From positions 1,928,001 to 1,992,000 of the forward strand of contig NZ_CP085988.1 in assembly GCF_020736365.1 (NCBI RefSeq): 64,000 nt of DNA, given 5' to 3'. The position numbers and the translations under genes were made by a program. The DNA comes from Clostridium sp. M62/1. GTDB taxonomy: Bacteria; Bacillota; Clostridia; Lachnospirales; Lachnospiraceae. Under the pieces are notes generated by a model. The model ran no database searches, was not told where the DNA came from, and saw only the letters and a list, made by a program, of their open reading frames with translations. This document shows positions 24,554 to 33,150 of this stretch, piece after piece; the stretch's first letter is position 1; each line of letters begins with the position of its first letter.

Positions 24554-25648
24554 TTATTCTGCCTCACCGGGGAGAAATTCGTTGGTATAGCAGTCGGCGG
24601 CAGGGATTGCCTCGTCGATGACGCCGTATTCCACCATAAAGTCTGTGTAGTTGTCCCAGGTTTCATCGGACATGCTTCCCCACACCTCTGTGTCCTCCAT
24701 GTATTTTCCGGAGAGGAATTCCTGGGACATGGTCAGCATTTCCAGAGAGTAATCGGGGGCATACTTGTGAAGGATCTCGGCGCTCTCCTGAGGATGCTCG
24801 ATAGCGTAGAGGTATCCTCTCTCTGTGGCGCGCAGGAATTTGCGGACCATCTCCGGACGCTTGGAGAGGGTGTCTGTGTTGGCGATGATAACCGGAGTAT
24901 AGTAGTCGAGCCGGTCGTCCAGCTCTCTTACAGGCATGTAGTTGATCGGGAAGTCGTTGAGCTTGCAGGTGATATTGTCCCATCCCTCAAAGAACCACAT
25001 AATATCCACCTGATCCTTTAAGGCGGCAAAGCCGGAGCCGTCGGAGATAACCATATTGAGCTTGGAGAAATCTGCACCGGCCTGTGTCATCACAGCCTCC
25101 AGCACAGCAGACTCTCCGGGGCCGCCCCAGCCTGCGTAGGTCTTTCCCTCAAAGTCCTTTGGGGAGGTGATATTCTTGTCGGCTGAGGTGACAAAGCCGG
25201 AGGTATTGTGCTGGATAATGGCGGCAATCGCCTTTATGGGCAGAGGCTCCTCTGAGGTCAGGGCGATGGTCACATCCTCCTGGTAGCTGATGCCGAAATC
25301 TCCCTTGCCCACTGCCACAAGAGTGGCTGTGGCGCCCTCTGTGGGCTCTGCGATGGTTACATTCAGACCTTCTTCAGCATAATAGCCCTGATCCAGAGCC
25401 ACGTACATTCCGGTATGGTTGGTATTGGCCACATAGTCCAGGATGACGGTGACATCCTCGAGAGCTTCTGAGGTGCTGCCGCTTTCTGAGGGGGCGCCTG
25501 TCTGCTCTGATGATGGAGCCTGCAGGGAGGATTCCGTGCCGTCACCTTTGGATTCGCCTTCAGAAGCGGAGCCTGCGCCGGAGCAGGCAGTGAGAGATGC
25601 GGCCATGAGGGCCGCCAGAGTGAGAGCTGTCAGCTGTTTCTTTTTCAT
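24554..25648 (-). CDS. thiY: ABC transporter substrate-binding lipoprotein (NMT1/THI5-like, ThiY)
   Basis: A 364-residue lipoprotein: signal peptide ending LTAC with Cys22, a Ser/Glu-rich linker, then an NMT1/THI5-type binding domain beginning VTVILDYVANTNHTGMYVAL. That family includes pyrimidine precursor (formylaminopyrimidine/HMP) binding proteins and yeast THI5. The domain holds DYVANTNHTG and an Asp/Trp-rich FEGWDN stretch. I chose the ATG at 25648, which sits ten bases after AAGGAG; the ATG at 25657 is too close to it. It is the second gene of the riboswitch operon. Confidence 0.87.
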   Translation of the reverse strand: MKKKQLTALTLAALMAASLTACSGAGSASEGESKGDGTESSLQAPSSEQTGAPSESGSTSEALEDVTVILDYVANTNHTGMYVALDQGYYAEEGLNVTIAEPTEGATATLVAVGKGDFGISYQEDVTIALTSEEPLPIKAIAAIIQHNTSGFVTSADKNITSPKDFEGKTYAGWGGPGESAVLEAVMTQAGADFSKLNMVISDGSGFAALKDQVDIMWFFEGWDNITCKLNDFPINYMPVRELDDRLDYYTPVIIANTDTLSKRPEMVRKFLRATERGYLYAIEHPQESAEILHKYAPDYSLEMLTMSQEFLSGKYMEDTEVWGSMSDETWDNYTDFMVEYGVIDEAIPAADCYTNEFLPGEAE

Positions 25649-25748
25649 AATGTTCATTCTCCTTCATTCAGTAAGTATTTATTAAAAATATGGGACAGGG
25701 CGCTTAGACTGTCAAAGAAGTCCGGCAGCCGGATACTTTTTATTTTCC

Positions 25749-26510
25749 CTATTTTTCAGTTCCCTTCTGTCCCATGTAAGGGGCAGCCGTTTTCTGGATA
25801 AGCCAGATAGCCAGATTCATACACAGGCTGAGAAAAACGATGACCAGGACGCAGGCAAAGACCTTGTCCAGCATGTAGCCGTTTTTAACACGCAGCAGAT
25901 AGTAGCCAAGACCCTTCTGCGCTCCGATCCACTCGCCGACCACAGCTCCGCTGATGCTGTACGTGGCGGCTACCTTCAGGCCGGACAGGAGAGAAGGAAT
26001 GGCGGCAGGGATTTTTACCAGACGGTAGGCCTCCCACTTTCCTGCTCCGAAGGAGCGGACAAGGTACATGTACTCCGGATCCAGCTGAGCCATCCCGTCG
26101 GTGAAGCTGACAGCCACAGGAAAGAAGCACATCAGCACAACGGTCAGGATTTTTGGCGCCAGGCCGAAACCGAGATAGATAATGAGGATGGGCGAAAGCA
26201 CAATCATGGGAACCGTCTGCGTCACCACCAAGATTGGGTAGACACACCGGCGCACCGGAGCGAAGGCGTCCATGAGAATGCCCAGCAGCACAGCAAGTAC
26301 CAGAGAGATTCCCATTCCGAGCAGGGCCTCAGAGACGGTTACAAGACCGTGGCTAAAAAGGACCGAGCGATCCGCTGCCAGCGCCAGAACCACCTTTGCA
26401 GGGGAGGGGAGCACATAGAGAGGGATTTTAAAAAGATCCACGGCAAGCTCCCAGAGGATGAGAACTGCGGCCAGCGCGAGAACAGGCGCGGCGCGTTTTG
26501 CATATTTCAT
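25749..26510 (-). CDS. thiX: ABC transporter permease (ThiX-like)
   Basis: A 253-residue inner-membrane permease of the BPD_transp_1 class with about six membrane segments. The EAA loop appears around YLVRSFGAGKWEAYRLVKIP near residue 155. It forms the channel for the ThiY and ThiZ partners. It is the first gene behind the TPP riboswitch; AAAGGAGC lies eight bases before the ATG. The regulation and partner types make a thiamine precursor the most likely substrate. Confidence 0.87.
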   Translation of the reverse strand: MKYAKRAAPVLALAAVLILWELAVDLFKIPLYVLPSPAKVVLALAADRSVLFSHGLVTVSEALLGMGISLVLAVLLGILMDAFAPVRRCVYPILVVTQTVPMIVLSPILIIYLGFGLAPKILTVVLMCFFPVAVSFTDGMAQLDPEYMYLVRSFGAGKWEAYRLVKIPAAIPSLLSGLKVAATYSISGAVVGEWIGAQKGLGYYLLRVKNGYMLDKVFACVLVIVFLSLCMNLAIWLIQKTAAPYMGQKGTEK

Positions 26511-26561
26511 ATGAAAGAGCTCCTTTCAGCAAAGCAGGGAAAGAGAGACAAGGAGGGAAAG

Positions 26562-26591
26562 AAAAAAGCCCGGCCGGATAACGGCAGGGCT
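26562..26591 (-). terminator. Riboswitch expression-platform terminator
   Basis: On the minus strand AGCCC-T-GCCG and CGGC-C-GGGCT form a hairpin (26567-26591) followed by a run of T residues (26562-26567). It lies between the TPP aptamer and thiX and is the likely ligand-controlled terminator. Confidence 0.85.
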
Positions 26592-26606
26592 TCAGAATCG
26601 TTCGTA

Positions 26607-26687
26607 TTTCCCTACGTTGGCATTATCCACATCAGGTTATAGGTCGAAATTCACAATTTCCTCTCAGCCTGTCTACAAGCTCCCTGT
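26607..26687 (-). promoter_or_regulatory. TPP riboswitch (THI element)
   Basis: The minus strand has the conserved elements in order: CAGGGAGC, GGCTGAGAGG, GACC, ACCTGAT and GGATAATGCCAACGTAGGGAA. Binding of thiamine pyrophosphate should favour the downstream terminator and shut the transporter operon off. Confidence 0.95.
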
Positions 26688-26899
26688 TTTTATGGCATTC
26701 ATTCAAAACATTCTGATTTTAGCATAACCTGGCAGGTTTGTAAAGAATGAAGGGGAAAAGTGCTCAAAATGAGGAAGGCAGAGCAGCCCGGCTCGCCCGG
26801 AGGATAAAGAAAAGCACAGAAATGGAACGGGGCATCCGCTTTTGCGGAGCCGGTATGGGCGAACGAATATGGAAAAATCAGAAAGATGTCAGATAACAC

Positions 26900-26928
26900 T
26901 TGATTTTTAAACACTAATAAAGTATAAT
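26900..26928 (+). promoter_or_regulatory. Promoter of desulfoferrodoxin gene
   Basis: TTGATT (26900-26905), a 17-base spacer and TATAAT (26923-26928) lie 37 bases before the dfx ATG. Confidence 0.7.
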
Positions 26929-26965
26929 AGGAATCAATATTAAAATCATTAAGGAGGCGTGCAAA

Positions 26966-27346
26966 ATGGCATTAAAATTTTATGTCTGTAAGCATTGTGG
27001 AAATATCGTAACTTATGTAAAGAATGCGGGCGTACCGGTTATGTGCTGCGGAGAGAAGATGAGCGAGATTGTTCCGGGAACCAGCGACGGAGCTCATGAG
27101 AAGCATGTGCCTGCTGTTTCAGTGGAGGGACAGAAGGTTACTGTTAAGGTAGGAGAGGTTGAGCACCCGATGCTGGAGGCTCACTGGATCCAGTGGATTG
27201 CTCTCGAGACAAAGCAGGGCAGCCAGATCAAATATCTGAATCCGGGAGAGAAGCCGGAGGCAGAGTTTGTTCTCAGCGAAGGAGACGAGGCAGTGGCTGC
27301 ATACGAGTACTGCAACCTTCACGGACTCTGGAAGAAGGAAATCTAA
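26966..27346 (+). CDS. dfx: Desulfoferrodoxin (superoxide reductase)
   Basis: A 126-residue protein that reduces superoxide to hydrogen peroxide in anaerobes without making oxygen. The N-terminal desulforedoxin-like iron site has C8, C11, C27 and C28. The C-terminal neelaredoxin site is seen in EKHVP, VEHPMLEAHWI and CNLHGLW (His ligands and the axial Cys). Both centres are present, so this is the two-iron form. It is monocistronic with a strong promoter, AAGGAGG ribosome binding site and terminator. An electron donor such as rubredoxin is not encoded nearby. Confidence 0.96.
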   Translation: MALKFYVCKHCGNIVTYVKNAGVPVMCCGEKMSEIVPGTSDGAHEKHVPAVSVEGQKVTVKVGEVEHPMLEAHWIQWIALETKQGSQIKYLNPGEKPEAEFVLSEGDEAVAAYEYCNLHGLWKKEI

Positions 27347-27390
27347 GTCTGTGCTCTGTGACGCAGGCTGATTGCCGGGGATAGAGAAAG

Positions 27391-27433
27391 CGGCGGTGCG
27401 CATTCTGGAATATCAGATGCGGCCGCCGTTTTT
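27391..27433 (+). terminator. Terminator after dfx
   Basis: CGGCGGTGCGCAT pairs with ATGCGGCCGCCG (27391-27403 and 27417-27428) and is followed by five T residues. Confidence 0.85.
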
Positions 27434-27518
27434 ATATAACAGGAAACTTCGTTTTTTCACAGAAAATTCTGCCGGCTTACCTGTGAAGCGAAAGGATTTG
27501 CCGGCAGGGATATTTTCT

Positions 27519-27815
27519 CTACCCTTTTTTCGGCCTGCCCTGTTTCCCGGCGCCTAAGCGCCTGGACAGACTTCGCAGCATTTCCACCCGCTTTTTTTCT
27601 GCGGGGTTCATCTTTGCTGTCATGATAGACACAAGGAGATCCGTTTCGTCGTCGCTGAAATGATACTGGCTGCTGCCTGCCGCCATGCTCATGAAAAGGG
27701 GCATCAGCTTGTCTTTGGGAGTGCGCTCCACGGTTTCGGCCAGGTTTGACAGGTATTTTACTTTTTCCGGATCCATTGTTTTCAGTCTGGGATCCTGTTT
27801 CCAGGCAGTGTTCAT
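27519..27815 (-). CDS. Small conserved-type protein, unknown function
   Basis: A 98-residue, highly basic, helical protein. It has no signal peptide or membrane segment. The middle (MPLFMSMAAGSSQYHFSDDETDLLVSIM) predicts two helices and the C-terminus is Arg/Lys-rich (RRLGAGKQGRPKKG). I do not recognise the family. It follows the next-listed minus-strand gene by about 30 bases, so the two are probably an operon. The ribosome binding site is weak (AAAGGATT). Confidence 0.6.
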   Translation of the reverse strand: MNTAWKQDPRLKTMDPEKVKYLSNLAETVERTPKDKLMPLFMSMAAGSSQYHFSDDETDLLVSIMTAKMNPAEKKRVEMLRSLSRRLGAGKQGRPKKG

Positions 27816-27845
27816 AATTTCAATCCTTTCTGTGGCTGTGCGAGC

Positions 27846-28412
27846 TCAGGACAAGCTCTGCATGGTCTGCATGAGAAGCTGGGCCGTTTCCAGGCGGGAC
27901 TGCTGCTCCGGCGGCAGCATGTTTTTCAGCTGTTCGATAGGAAAGTGGCCGGTATCCCGCCTTCCCGCCTCTTCTGCGCGGCTTCTGGCTGTGGGGCCGG
28001 AGGAGTCGGCGGAGGATTCTGCAGTACCGCCGCTGTGCTCTGGGGAGACAGGGCGGATGGTTTCAGGCGCGGACTCGCGGTAAGACTGGTAAAGCCTGGA
28101 GCCCTGAAGAAAATTGGCCACCAGATCGATAAATTCCTGTTCCTGCGGCGTGCCGTAGGGCTTCATGGCATTTAACATGTCAATGGGAGAGGACGGCTCA
28201 TCCTCCTCGAGAGAGCAGATTCCGACCATTCCGTCTTCTGTCTCCTGAAACAGCCGTACTGTGCGCTCCAGCTCGCTGATTTTTACCATCAGGGAGAAAA
28301 AGCGCTGCTCCGGGACATGTATGTACGGAAGGGCGGCTTTGATCATCTGAAGATGGGGGGACGCTGTCAGATAATCGAGATCCGTCATTTTTAAATCAGG
28401 TTCACTTTTCAT
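27846..28412 (-). CDS. Unknown soluble protein upstream of a small basic protein
   Basis: A 188-residue protein with no family I can name. It starts at the ATG 28412, which has an AAAGGAGGT site; a longer start at 28457 is unsupported. Residues 1-~100 are a helical domain (LQMIKAALPYIHVPEQRFFSLMVKISEL). A Ser/Ala/Pro-rich stretch follows, then EQLKNMLPPEQQSRLETAQLLMQTM at the end. The pairing with the 98-residue protein and shared helical MPLF/MLPP segments suggest the two products interact. There is no sign of export. Confidence 0.65.
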   Translation of the reverse strand: MKSEPDLKMTDLDYLTASPHLQMIKAALPYIHVPEQRFFSLMVKISELERTVRLFQETEDGMVGICSLEEDEPSSPIDMLNAMKPYGTPQEQEFIDLVANFLQGSRLYQSYRESAPETIRPVSPEHSGGTAESSADSSGPTARSRAEEAGRRDTGHFPIEQLKNMLPPEQQSRLETAQLLMQTMQSLS

Positions 28413-28523
28413 GGGGTTTTTACCTCCTTTTCCTTGCCTTAATATATGCGCTGTCATGCCAAAACATGATACACAGCCTGTATCAGTACTGCATATGATA
28501 GAGATATGGGAGGTTGAAACAAT

Positions 28524-28685
28524 ATGGGAATCCGTTTAATTATAGAAGGAAATGCTGCATATGAGATTGACGAGGACTGTATGGCCTGCCAGAACCGCTC
28601 GAAGGAAAAGGGAGTGGTGAAAGGCACAGAGAAAAGGGAGACCAGGGGACGGAAGGTACGTGGAACCGGAAAAAGGGATAACTGA
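28524..28685 (+). CDS. 53-residue small protein
   Basis: A short open frame with GGGAGG ten bases before its ATG. The product begins MGIRLIIEGNAAYEIDEDC and ends in a very basic tail (many Lys/Arg/Gly). There are two Cys three residues apart (CMAC), which could bind a metal. It is divergent from the preceding gene and no partner is evident. It may be real because of its ribosome binding site and sensible N-terminus, but the tail looks low-complexity. Confidence 0.45.
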   Translation: MGIRLIIEGNAAYEIDEDCMACQNRSKEKGVVKGTEKRETRGRKVRGTGKRDN

Positions 28686-28737
28686 TTTTTGCCAGAGACA
28701 GCAGAGGGCTGCGGGGGAGGTGCAGAAGACAATTTTC

Positions 28738-28790
28738 GCGGAAGAGAATGACTTTTTCAGATTGTTCTCTTCCGCAATCTGTGTTAAAAT
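28738..28790 (+). promoter_or_regulatory. Promoter of the molybdenum hydroxylase operon with inverted repeat
   Basis: TTGTTC (28763-28768) and TAAAAT (28785-28790) are 16 bases apart. The right arm of an 11-bp perfect inverted repeat (GCGGAAGAGAA at 28738-28748, TTCTCTTCCGC at 28765-28775) covers the -35 region. It could be an operator or the tail end of an upstream terminator. Confidence 0.5.
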
Positions 28791-28915
28791 ATGCCTGCTA
28801 TAGACACGGCATACAGGCCGGACATGCCCTGAAGATGAAAGAGAAGAGAGATGGGCGTGACAGACTGCAAATAGACGGACAGAATGAAAAATGAAAAATA
28901 CGAGGAGGATAAGGC

Positions 28916-29737
28916 GTGATTCATTACACGAATTTTGTCATGGCGGGGAGCCTGGATGAGGCCTATGAACTGAATAAGAAGAAATCCTCTGTTATCTGCG
29001 GCGGCTTTTGCTGGCTCAGACTTCAGAACAGGACAATCCAGACGCTGATCGATTTGAGCGGGCTGGGACTTGAGAAGATAGAGGAGACAAAAGAGCAGTT
29101 TGAGATAGGATGCATGGCCACCCTGAGAAGCCTGGAAACGCACGAAGGGCTGAACCGCTGGGCAGGCGGGGCCTTCGCAGACAGCGTGCGTCACATTGTG
29201 GGAACCCAGTTCAGAAACTGCGCGACTGTGGGCGGGAGTATCTATGGAAGGTTTGGCTTCTCCGATGTGCTCACCCTGTTTCTGGCCCTGGACGCCCAGG
29301 TGAAGCTTTATAAGGCCGGGGTGATGCCGCTCAGGGATTTTCTGGACAGAAAAGAAGACGGGGATATTCTCGTTTCCGTGCTGGTGAGGAAGGGACAGGC
29401 CCGAATATCCTATGAGAGCATGAGAAATGAAGCTGTGGATTTCCCGGTACTGACAGCGGCAGTCTGCGAGAGAGGGGATAAAACGACAGTTTCCATCGGA
29501 GCAAGGCCGGCCCGGGCGGCTGCCGTAACGGTGGAAAACGGATATTTTGCAGAGAACGTGGCGGACCGGAAAGCGGCGGCGGAGAAGCTGATCGAGTCCC
29601 TGCGCTTCGGCACGAACATGAGGGCCAGCGCCCAGTACAGGAAATATTTGGCCGGTGTTCTCCTGATGCGCTGTCTTGACAGGATTGACAGGGAGAGATC
29701 TCTGGAGAGGAAGGGAGGAAATGAAACGTGGAATTAA
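28916..29737 (+). CDS. Molybdenum hydroxylase, FAD-binding subunit
   Basis: A 273-residue FAD subunit of the xanthine dehydrogenase family (CoxM/XdhB type). The FAD_binding_5 pattern is visible: ICGGFCWLRL near the N-terminus in place of the usual AGGT, and VGTQFRNCATVGGSI near residue 95 (the RN..T.GG(N/S) motif). It passes electrons from the iron-sulfur subunit to NAD or another acceptor. The GTG start follows GAGGAGG. It overlaps the next gene by 10 bases, the first of three overlapping subunit genes. Confidence 0.9.
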   Translation: MIHYTNFVMAGSLDEAYELNKKKSSVICGGFCWLRLQNRTIQTLIDLSGLGLEKIEETKEQFEIGCMATLRSLETHEGLNRWAGGAFADSVRHIVGTQFRNCATVGGSIYGRFGFSDVLTLFLALDAQVKLYKAGVMPLRDFLDRKEDGDILVSVLVRKGQARISYESMRNEAVDFPVLTAAVCERGDKTTVSIGARPARAAAVTVENGYFAENVADRKAAAEKLIESLRFGTNMRASAQYRKYLAGVLLMRCLDRIDRERSLERKGGNETWN

Positions 29738-30204
29738 AATGTATTATAAACGGACAGGCTGTGGCCGCTGAAGCCAGAGCAGACATGACGCTTCTCGATT
29801 TCCTCCGGGCCAGAGGCTATAAAAGCGTAAAATGCGGATGCGAGACAACGAACTGCGGGCTCTGTACTGTATGGCTGGATGGAAAGCCGGTGCTCTCCTG
29901 CGCGGTTCCCGCCATGCGCGTCCAGGGCCGAGAGGTGACCACCCTGGAGGGACTGAAGGAGGAGGCAGAGGAGTTCGGGCGCTTCCTGGGAGAACAGGGA
30001 GCGGAACAGTGCGGCTTCTGTTCTCCTGGTTTTATTATGAATGTGCTTGCCATGGAAAGAGAGCTGCCCGGCACCCCGTCCTCTGAGGAGATCCGGGAAT
30101 ATCTGGCAGGCAATCTGTGCCGCTGCACGGGATATGCAGGCCAGATGAGAGCCATCCGAAACTGGCTGGCCTGCAGAAGACAGAAGGAGGGTGAGAACGC
30201 ATGA
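29728..30204 (+). CDS. Molybdenum hydroxylase, [2Fe-2S] subunit
   Basis: A 158-residue small subunit with both expected clusters: a plant-ferredoxin type site (CGCETTNCGLC then a later Cys in LSC, residues ~37-60) and an all-helical [2Fe-2S] site (CGFCSPGF and CRCTGY, residues ~95-135). It relays electrons from the molybdenum centre to the FAD subunit. GTG start; overlaps the FAD gene by 10 bases and the large subunit gene by 4, so the three are translated as one unit. Confidence 0.93.
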   Translation: MELKCIINGQAVAAEARADMTLLDFLRARGYKSVKCGCETTNCGLCTVWLDGKPVLSCAVPAMRVQGREVTTLEGLKEEAEEFGRFLGEQGAEQCGFCSPGFIMNVLAMERELPGTPSSEEIREYLAGNLCRCTGYAGQMRAIRNWLACRRQKEGENA

Positions 30205-32495
30205 AGGCCCCAAATACAAACTATGTAAACCGCCCGGTGATGAAAAAGGATGCCATGGCTCTTGTGACAGGGCGCGCCGTCTATACAGACGACATTGCGC
30301 CGTCAGACTGCCTGGTGGTGAAGGCCCTCAGGAGCCCTCACGCCCACGCTCTTGTGAAAAATATAGACACAGAGAAGGCAAAAAAGGTTCCCGGCATCGC
30401 CTGCGTGCTGACCTGGGAGGACTCCCCCAGATGCCGTTTTACCCAGGCAGGTCAGACCTACCCTGAGCCAAGCCCCTATGACCGGTATATTATCGACAGG
30501 AGGGTGCGCTTTGTGGGCGATGTGGCTGCTGTCGTGGCAGGGGAGACAGAGGAGGCAGTGGACAGAGCCCTGAAGCTGATCAAGACCGAGTATGAGGTGC
30601 TGACGCCTGTTCTGGACTTCAGAACAGCCAAGGACAATCCGGTGTTAGTTCATCCGGAAGAGGACTGGAAGGCCCTCTGTCCGGTGGGAGCGGACAACCA
30701 GAGAAACCTCTGCGCCAGCGGCGGCGAGGAGGAGGGCGATGTGGATGCCGTGCTGGCAGACTGCGATCTGGTGCTTGAGAGAACCTACCACACCAAGGCC
30801 AACAACCAGACCATGATGGAAACCTTCCGAACCTTCACCTACATGGACGCTTTCGGCCGCTTAAATGTGGTTTCGTCCACACAGGTGCCCTTCCACATCA
30901 GACGAATCCTGGCAACGGCCCTGGGAATTGACAAGTCCAGAGTGAGGGTGGTGAAGCCGAGAATCGGAGGAGGCTTCGGAGCCAAGCAGACAGGAGTGTC
31001 AGAGATCTATCCGGCTCTTGTCACCATGAAAACAGGACGGCCTGCAAAGATGATTTATTCCCGCTATGAATCCATGATCGCAGCCTCACCCAGACACGAG
31101 ATGGAGGTGCGGGTGAAGATGGGACTCAATAAGGACGGCCTGGTGCGGGCCATTGACGTCTACACCCTGTCCAATACGGGAGCCTATGGAGAGCACGGCC
31201 CCACAACGGTAGGCCTTTCCGGTCACAAGTCAATCCCCATCTACACGCCGGAGGCCTTCCGGTTCCGGTATGATGTGGTGTACACCAACTTCCAGGCGTC
31301 CGGCGCCTACAGAGGCTACGGAGCGACCCAAGGACTTTTTGCCGTGGAGTCAGCCCTCAACGAGGCGGCTGGAATTCTGGGGATCGATCCCCTTGAGATC
31401 CGCCGGATGAACTTTGTGAGGGAAGGCCAGAGGATGCCGGCCTACTACAATGAGCTCCTTGAGAGCTGTCATGTGGAGCAGTGCATGAACCGGGCTGCCC
31501 AGATGATTGGCTGGAAAGACAAATACCCAAGGCGAGATATGGGCAATGGAAAAGTCAGGGGAGTGGGCGTGGGAATCGCCATGCAGGGCTCCGGAATCTC
31601 CGGTGTGGACGTGGGAAGTGTTACCATCCGCCTGGCGGACAGCGGCCATTACAACATGCTGATCGGAGCCACGGACATGGGAACCGGATGTGACACGATC
31701 CTAGCCCAGATGGCTGCGGACTGTCTGGAATGCGAGGTGGATCAGATCGTCGTGTACGGTGTTGACACGGACAACTCCCCCTATGATTCCGGCTCCTACG
31801 CTTCCAGCACTACCTATATTACGGGTATGGCCACGGTAAAGGCCTGCGGGGAACTCAGGGATAAGATTGTACGGCTGGGGGCCCAGATGCTGGAAGCAGA
31901 AGAGGCGGACGCAGACTTTGACGGCTCTTTCGTCTATCTTTTAGGGGATGAGGAAAAGCGTGTCTCCCTGGCAGATATTGCCGCGAAGAGCATGTGCGGA
32001 AACGATCTGTCCCTGGAGGCCTCAGCTTCTCACTCCTCACCGAAGTCACCGCCTCCCTTTATGTGCGGAATGGCCGAGGTGGAGGTAGATCTGGAGACGG
32101 GACAGATCGATGTGATTAACTACAAGGCTGCCGTGGACTGCGGAACGGTTATCAACCCGGCACTTGCGCGGGTACAGGCGGAGGGCGGCATTGTCCAGGG
32201 AATCGGAATGACCCTCTACGAGGATATTAACTACTCGGAGAAGGGAAAACTCAAAGAAAATTCCTTTATGCAGTACAAGATACCGGCCAGGGTGGAGATC
32301 CCTGATCTGGAGGTGGAGTTTGAGTCCAGCTACGAGCCCACTGGTCCCTTTGGCGCCAAGTCCATCGGAGAGGTGGTTATCAACACCCCGCTTCCGGCTA
32401 TCGCCCACGCTGTCTACAATGCAACAGGACTCTGGTTCCACGAGCTTCCGATCACGCCGGAAAAGGTAATCCGCGGTCTCGGAAAGCTCAAATAG
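30201..32495 (+). CDS. Molybdenum hydroxylase, large molybdopterin-binding subunit
   Basis: A 764-residue catalytic subunit of the xanthine dehydrogenase/aldehyde oxidase family. GGGFGAKQ near 258 and AYRGYGATQG near 375 are cofactor-binding motifs, and the catalytic Glu is in FGAKSIGEVV near 720. It probably hydroxylates a purine, nicotinate or related heterocycle, using water as oxygen source. The substrate cannot be read from the sequence: the position after the Mo-facing loop (AYRGYG in place of ARAFRGFG-type) argues against calling it a plain xanthine dehydrogenase. The downstream MocA-like gene suggests the cytosine-dinucleotide form of the cofactor. Confidence 0.9.
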   Translation: MKAPNTNYVNRPVMKKDAMALVTGRAVYTDDIAPSDCLVVKALRSPHAHALVKNIDTEKAKKVPGIACVLTWEDSPRCRFTQAGQTYPEPSPYDRYIIDRRVRFVGDVAAVVAGETEEAVDRALKLIKTEYEVLTPVLDFRTAKDNPVLVHPEEDWKALCPVGADNQRNLCASGGEEEGDVDAVLADCDLVLERTYHTKANNQTMMETFRTFTYMDAFGRLNVVSSTQVPFHIRRILATALGIDKSRVRVVKPRIGGGFGAKQTGVSEIYPALVTMKTGRPAKMIYSRYESMIAASPRHEMEVRVKMGLNKDGLVRAIDVYTLSNTGAYGEHGPTTVGLSGHKSIPIYTPEAFRFRYDVVYTNFQASGAYRGYGATQGLFAVESALNEAAGILGIDPLEIRRMNFVREGQRMPAYYNELLESCHVEQCMNRAAQMIGWKDKYPRRDMGNGKVRGVGVGIAMQGSGISGVDVGSVTIRLADSGHYNMLIGATDMGTGCDTILAQMAADCLECEVDQIVVYGVDTDNSPYDSGSYASSTTYITGMATVKACGELRDKIVRLGAQMLEAEEADADFDGSFVYLLGDEEKRVSLADIAAKSMCGNDLSLEASASHSSPKSPPPFMCGMAEVEVDLETGQIDVINYKAAVDCGTVINPALARVQAEGGIVQGIGMTLYEDINYSEKGKLKENSFMQYKIPARVEIPDLEVEFESSYEPTGPFGAKSIGEVVINTPLPAIAHAVYNATGLWFHELPITPEKVIRGLGKLK

Positions 32496-32499
32496 GGCC

Positions 32500-33141
32500 G
32501 TGATCTACCACATTCTGCTGGCCTCCGGGCTGTCCAGGCGGTTTGGAGGCAATAAGCTCCTGTATCCGGTGGACGGAATTCCCATGTATCTTCGCGCCCT
32601 CCGGTGTGCGGTTTTCGTAAGGCGCAGGCTGGGAACGAGAATCATTTTCGTGACTTCCAGCCGGGAGCTGGCAAAAAGAGCTGTCATGGAGGCCGCGAAG
32701 GCAGAAGGGGAAGGGCATACAGGGAGGAACCAGACAGAGGAACCGGCCGGTGAGTATTGGCCCTCCGCAGGGATTCAGGCTGTGCTCAATGACAGACCCG
32801 AGGAGGGGATCTCCCGCTCCATCCGTCTGGGAATCCAGGCGGCCGGGGCCGGGCCTGAGGACTGGCTTCTGTTTTCTGTCTGTGATCAGCCGTGGCTTAC
32901 AGGTGAGGAGGTGTGCCGCCTGGCAGAGAGGGCCCTAAGCTCGGGCCGGGGAATTGCGGCTCTGTCGCGAAACGAAGAGGCGGGAAATCCCGTTCTCTTT
33001 AAGGGAAGCTATGCAGACGAGCTGCTGGCCCTTACCGGGGACAGGGGCGGAAAGGCAGTGCTGAAAAGACACTGGGAGGATGTGCTTCTTGTGGAAGCGG
33101 AACATGAGAAATCACTTCAGGATCTGGATGAGAGACCCTGA
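32500..33141 (+). CDS. MocA-like molybdenum cofactor cytidylyltransferase
   Basis: A 213-residue nucleotidyltransferase of the MobA/MocA type. LLASGLSRRFGGNKLL at the N-terminus is the NTP-binding signature, and VCDQPWLTG near 128 is the metal-binding Asp motif. It would add CMP to molybdopterin for insertion in the large subunit just upstream. The start is GTG, only four bases after the large-subunit stop. An internal ~40-residue stretch (32690-32790) is longer than I expect for MocA and is rich in Glu/Thr/Gly. Confidence 0.8.
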   Translation: MIYHILLASGLSRRFGGNKLLYPVDGIPMYLRALRCAVFVRRRLGTRIIFVTSSRELAKRAVMEAAKAEGEGHTGRNQTEEPAGEYWPSAGIQAVLNDRPEEGISRSIRLGIQAAGAGPEDWLLFSVCDQPWLTGEEVCRLAERALSSGRGIAALSRNEEAGNPVLFKGSYADELLALTGDRGGKAVLKRHWEDVLLVEAEHEKSLQDLDERP

Positions 33142-33150
33142 ATGCAGAAA

